Positions 4,604 through 5,096 of a stretch of 5,096 nucleotides of DNA are shown one piece after another; positions within the stretch are counted from its first letter, which is position 1, and every line of letters begins with the position of its first letter. The position numbers and the translations under genes are program-made. The stretch lies in contig CALMNS010000406.1 of the NCBI GenBank assembly GCA_937871635.1, positions 1 through 5,096 on the forward strand, given 5' to 3'. Under the pieces are notes generated by a model, which did no database searches, had not been told where the DNA came from, and saw only the letters and a program-made list of their open reading frames with translations. Source of the stretch: an uncultured Solirubrobacter sp. Its GTDB lineage: Bacteria > Actinomycetota > Thermoleophilia > Solirubrobacterales > Solirubrobacteraceae.

Positions 4604-5096
4604 ATGGGCGCCGACGACGCCGACGACCTGCTCCGCCGCGCGCTGATCGAGCCGGACGCGTCGGCCGCCGTCGCGCTGCGGGTCTCGGGGCTGCCGCTGT
4701 CGCGCACGGTCACCATCGTCTTCCACGGCCGGCGCGACCTGGGGACGATCCAGACCTACGTGGCGCCCGGCGGGCGCGGCGCCGGCTCGTCGGTCGGCGC
4801 GGACGAGCTCCTGCGGGTGCCGTGCGACCTCGACCTCGCCGAGGCCGAGGACCGGGAGGACGCCGAGCGGCTCTACGCCGAGCAGGCCGCCGCGCTGCGC
4901 GACGCCCTGATCGGCGCCGAGACGGTGCTCGACGTCTGGCGCGAGCCGCTCGAGGAGCTCGCCGGGGCGAAGGTGGGGGTCGACCGCTCCGTCGGCCTCG
5001 GCGTCCCGCTCCCCGCCCACCGGCTGATGCCCTGCGCCCTGCGGGCGCCCGAGCGGCAGATCGTGGTCCCCCCCGTCTGCTCGGCTCGGCCGCCCG
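4604..5096 (+). CDS. Uncharacterised protein, N-terminal part, runs off the window
   Basis: From ATG 4604 the frame stays open for 164 codons to the right edge with strong G/C third-position bias, so it is a real gene with its C-terminus missing. I do not recognise the family. The N-terminus is acidic (GADDADDLLRRALIEPDAS, 2-20) with no signal peptide or membrane segment. ALRVSGLPLSRTVTIVFHGRRDLGTIQTYVAPGG (24-57) looks like beta-strands and loops. Residues 76-104 (LDLAEAEDREDAERLYAEQAAALRDALIG) are predicted by eye to form a charged, possibly coiled-coil helix. A Pro/Val-rich part with Cys143 and Cys159 follows. The gene diverges from the DUF4235-type gene across 101 bp, and nothing nearby suggests a role. 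The ATG is supported by the -10-like hexamer just upstream and by clear coding bias from that point on. Confidence 0.7.
   Translation, partial: MGADDADDLLRRALIEPDASAAVALRVSGLPLSRTVTIVFHGRRDLGTIQTYVAPGGRGAGSSVGADELLRVPCDLDLAEAEDREDAERLYAEQAAALRDALIGAETVLDVWREPLEELAGAKVGVDRSVGLGVPLPAHRLMPCALRAPERQIVVPPVCSARPP

Noticed and set aside
4514..5020. A 168-codon minus-strand frame opposite the gene at 4604
   Set aside because: The plus-strand frame has the stronger G/C third-position bias, a promoter-like hexamer and a balanced protein composition; the minus frame looks like its shadow.

Overview
The window is very GC-rich. Its protein genes have G/C-biased third codon positions and GTG or TTG starts, and most carry a TAnnnT-type hexamer a few bases before the start codon instead of a Shine-Dalgarno sequence. 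With an actinobacterial glmU-prs pair, a lone tRNA-Gln, a secreted SpoIVB/S55-like protein and a DUF4235 protein, this suggests a chromosomal segment from a deep-branching actinobacterium. Thermoleophilia (Solirubrobacterales-like) is the best guess. The assignment is from recalled family resemblance, not from a search.

Layout. Bases 1-409 (minus) hold the N-terminal 136 codons of an exported S55-type protein. A tRNA-Gln(UUG) lies just upstream of it on the same strand (456-528). Diverging from the tRNA is an HNH endonuclease gene (584-1324, plus), whose promoter region carries a perfect LexA/SOS-type palindrome (565-578). After a 29-bp gap comes glmU (1354-2763), then an 82-bp junction with 12-bp tandem repeats, then prs (2846-3868). 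A small unnamed gene (about 3865-4206) overlaps or abuts the prs stop. It converges on a small DUF4235-type membrane protein gene (4224-4502, minus). A divergent, uncharacterised gene starts at 4604 and runs off the right edge.

How the genes fit together. GlmU makes UDP-GlcNAc for cell-wall synthesis and Prs makes PRPP for nucleotide, His and Trp synthesis, so the core is housekeeping. The HNH gene is the accessory element, and its SOS-type operator is the most interesting signal: it suggests a nuclease switched on by DNA damage, placed between a tRNA and glmU. A second theme is leaderless expression: six protein starts have a -10-like hexamer 5-9 bases upstream. A third is the small gene after prs, which lacks ATG/GTG/TTG at the expected place (candidate CTG start fused to the prs stop) and distantly resembles Xre-MbcA-ParS (DUF2384) proteins. 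I found no CRISPR array, insertion sequence, prophage or recognisable defence operon.
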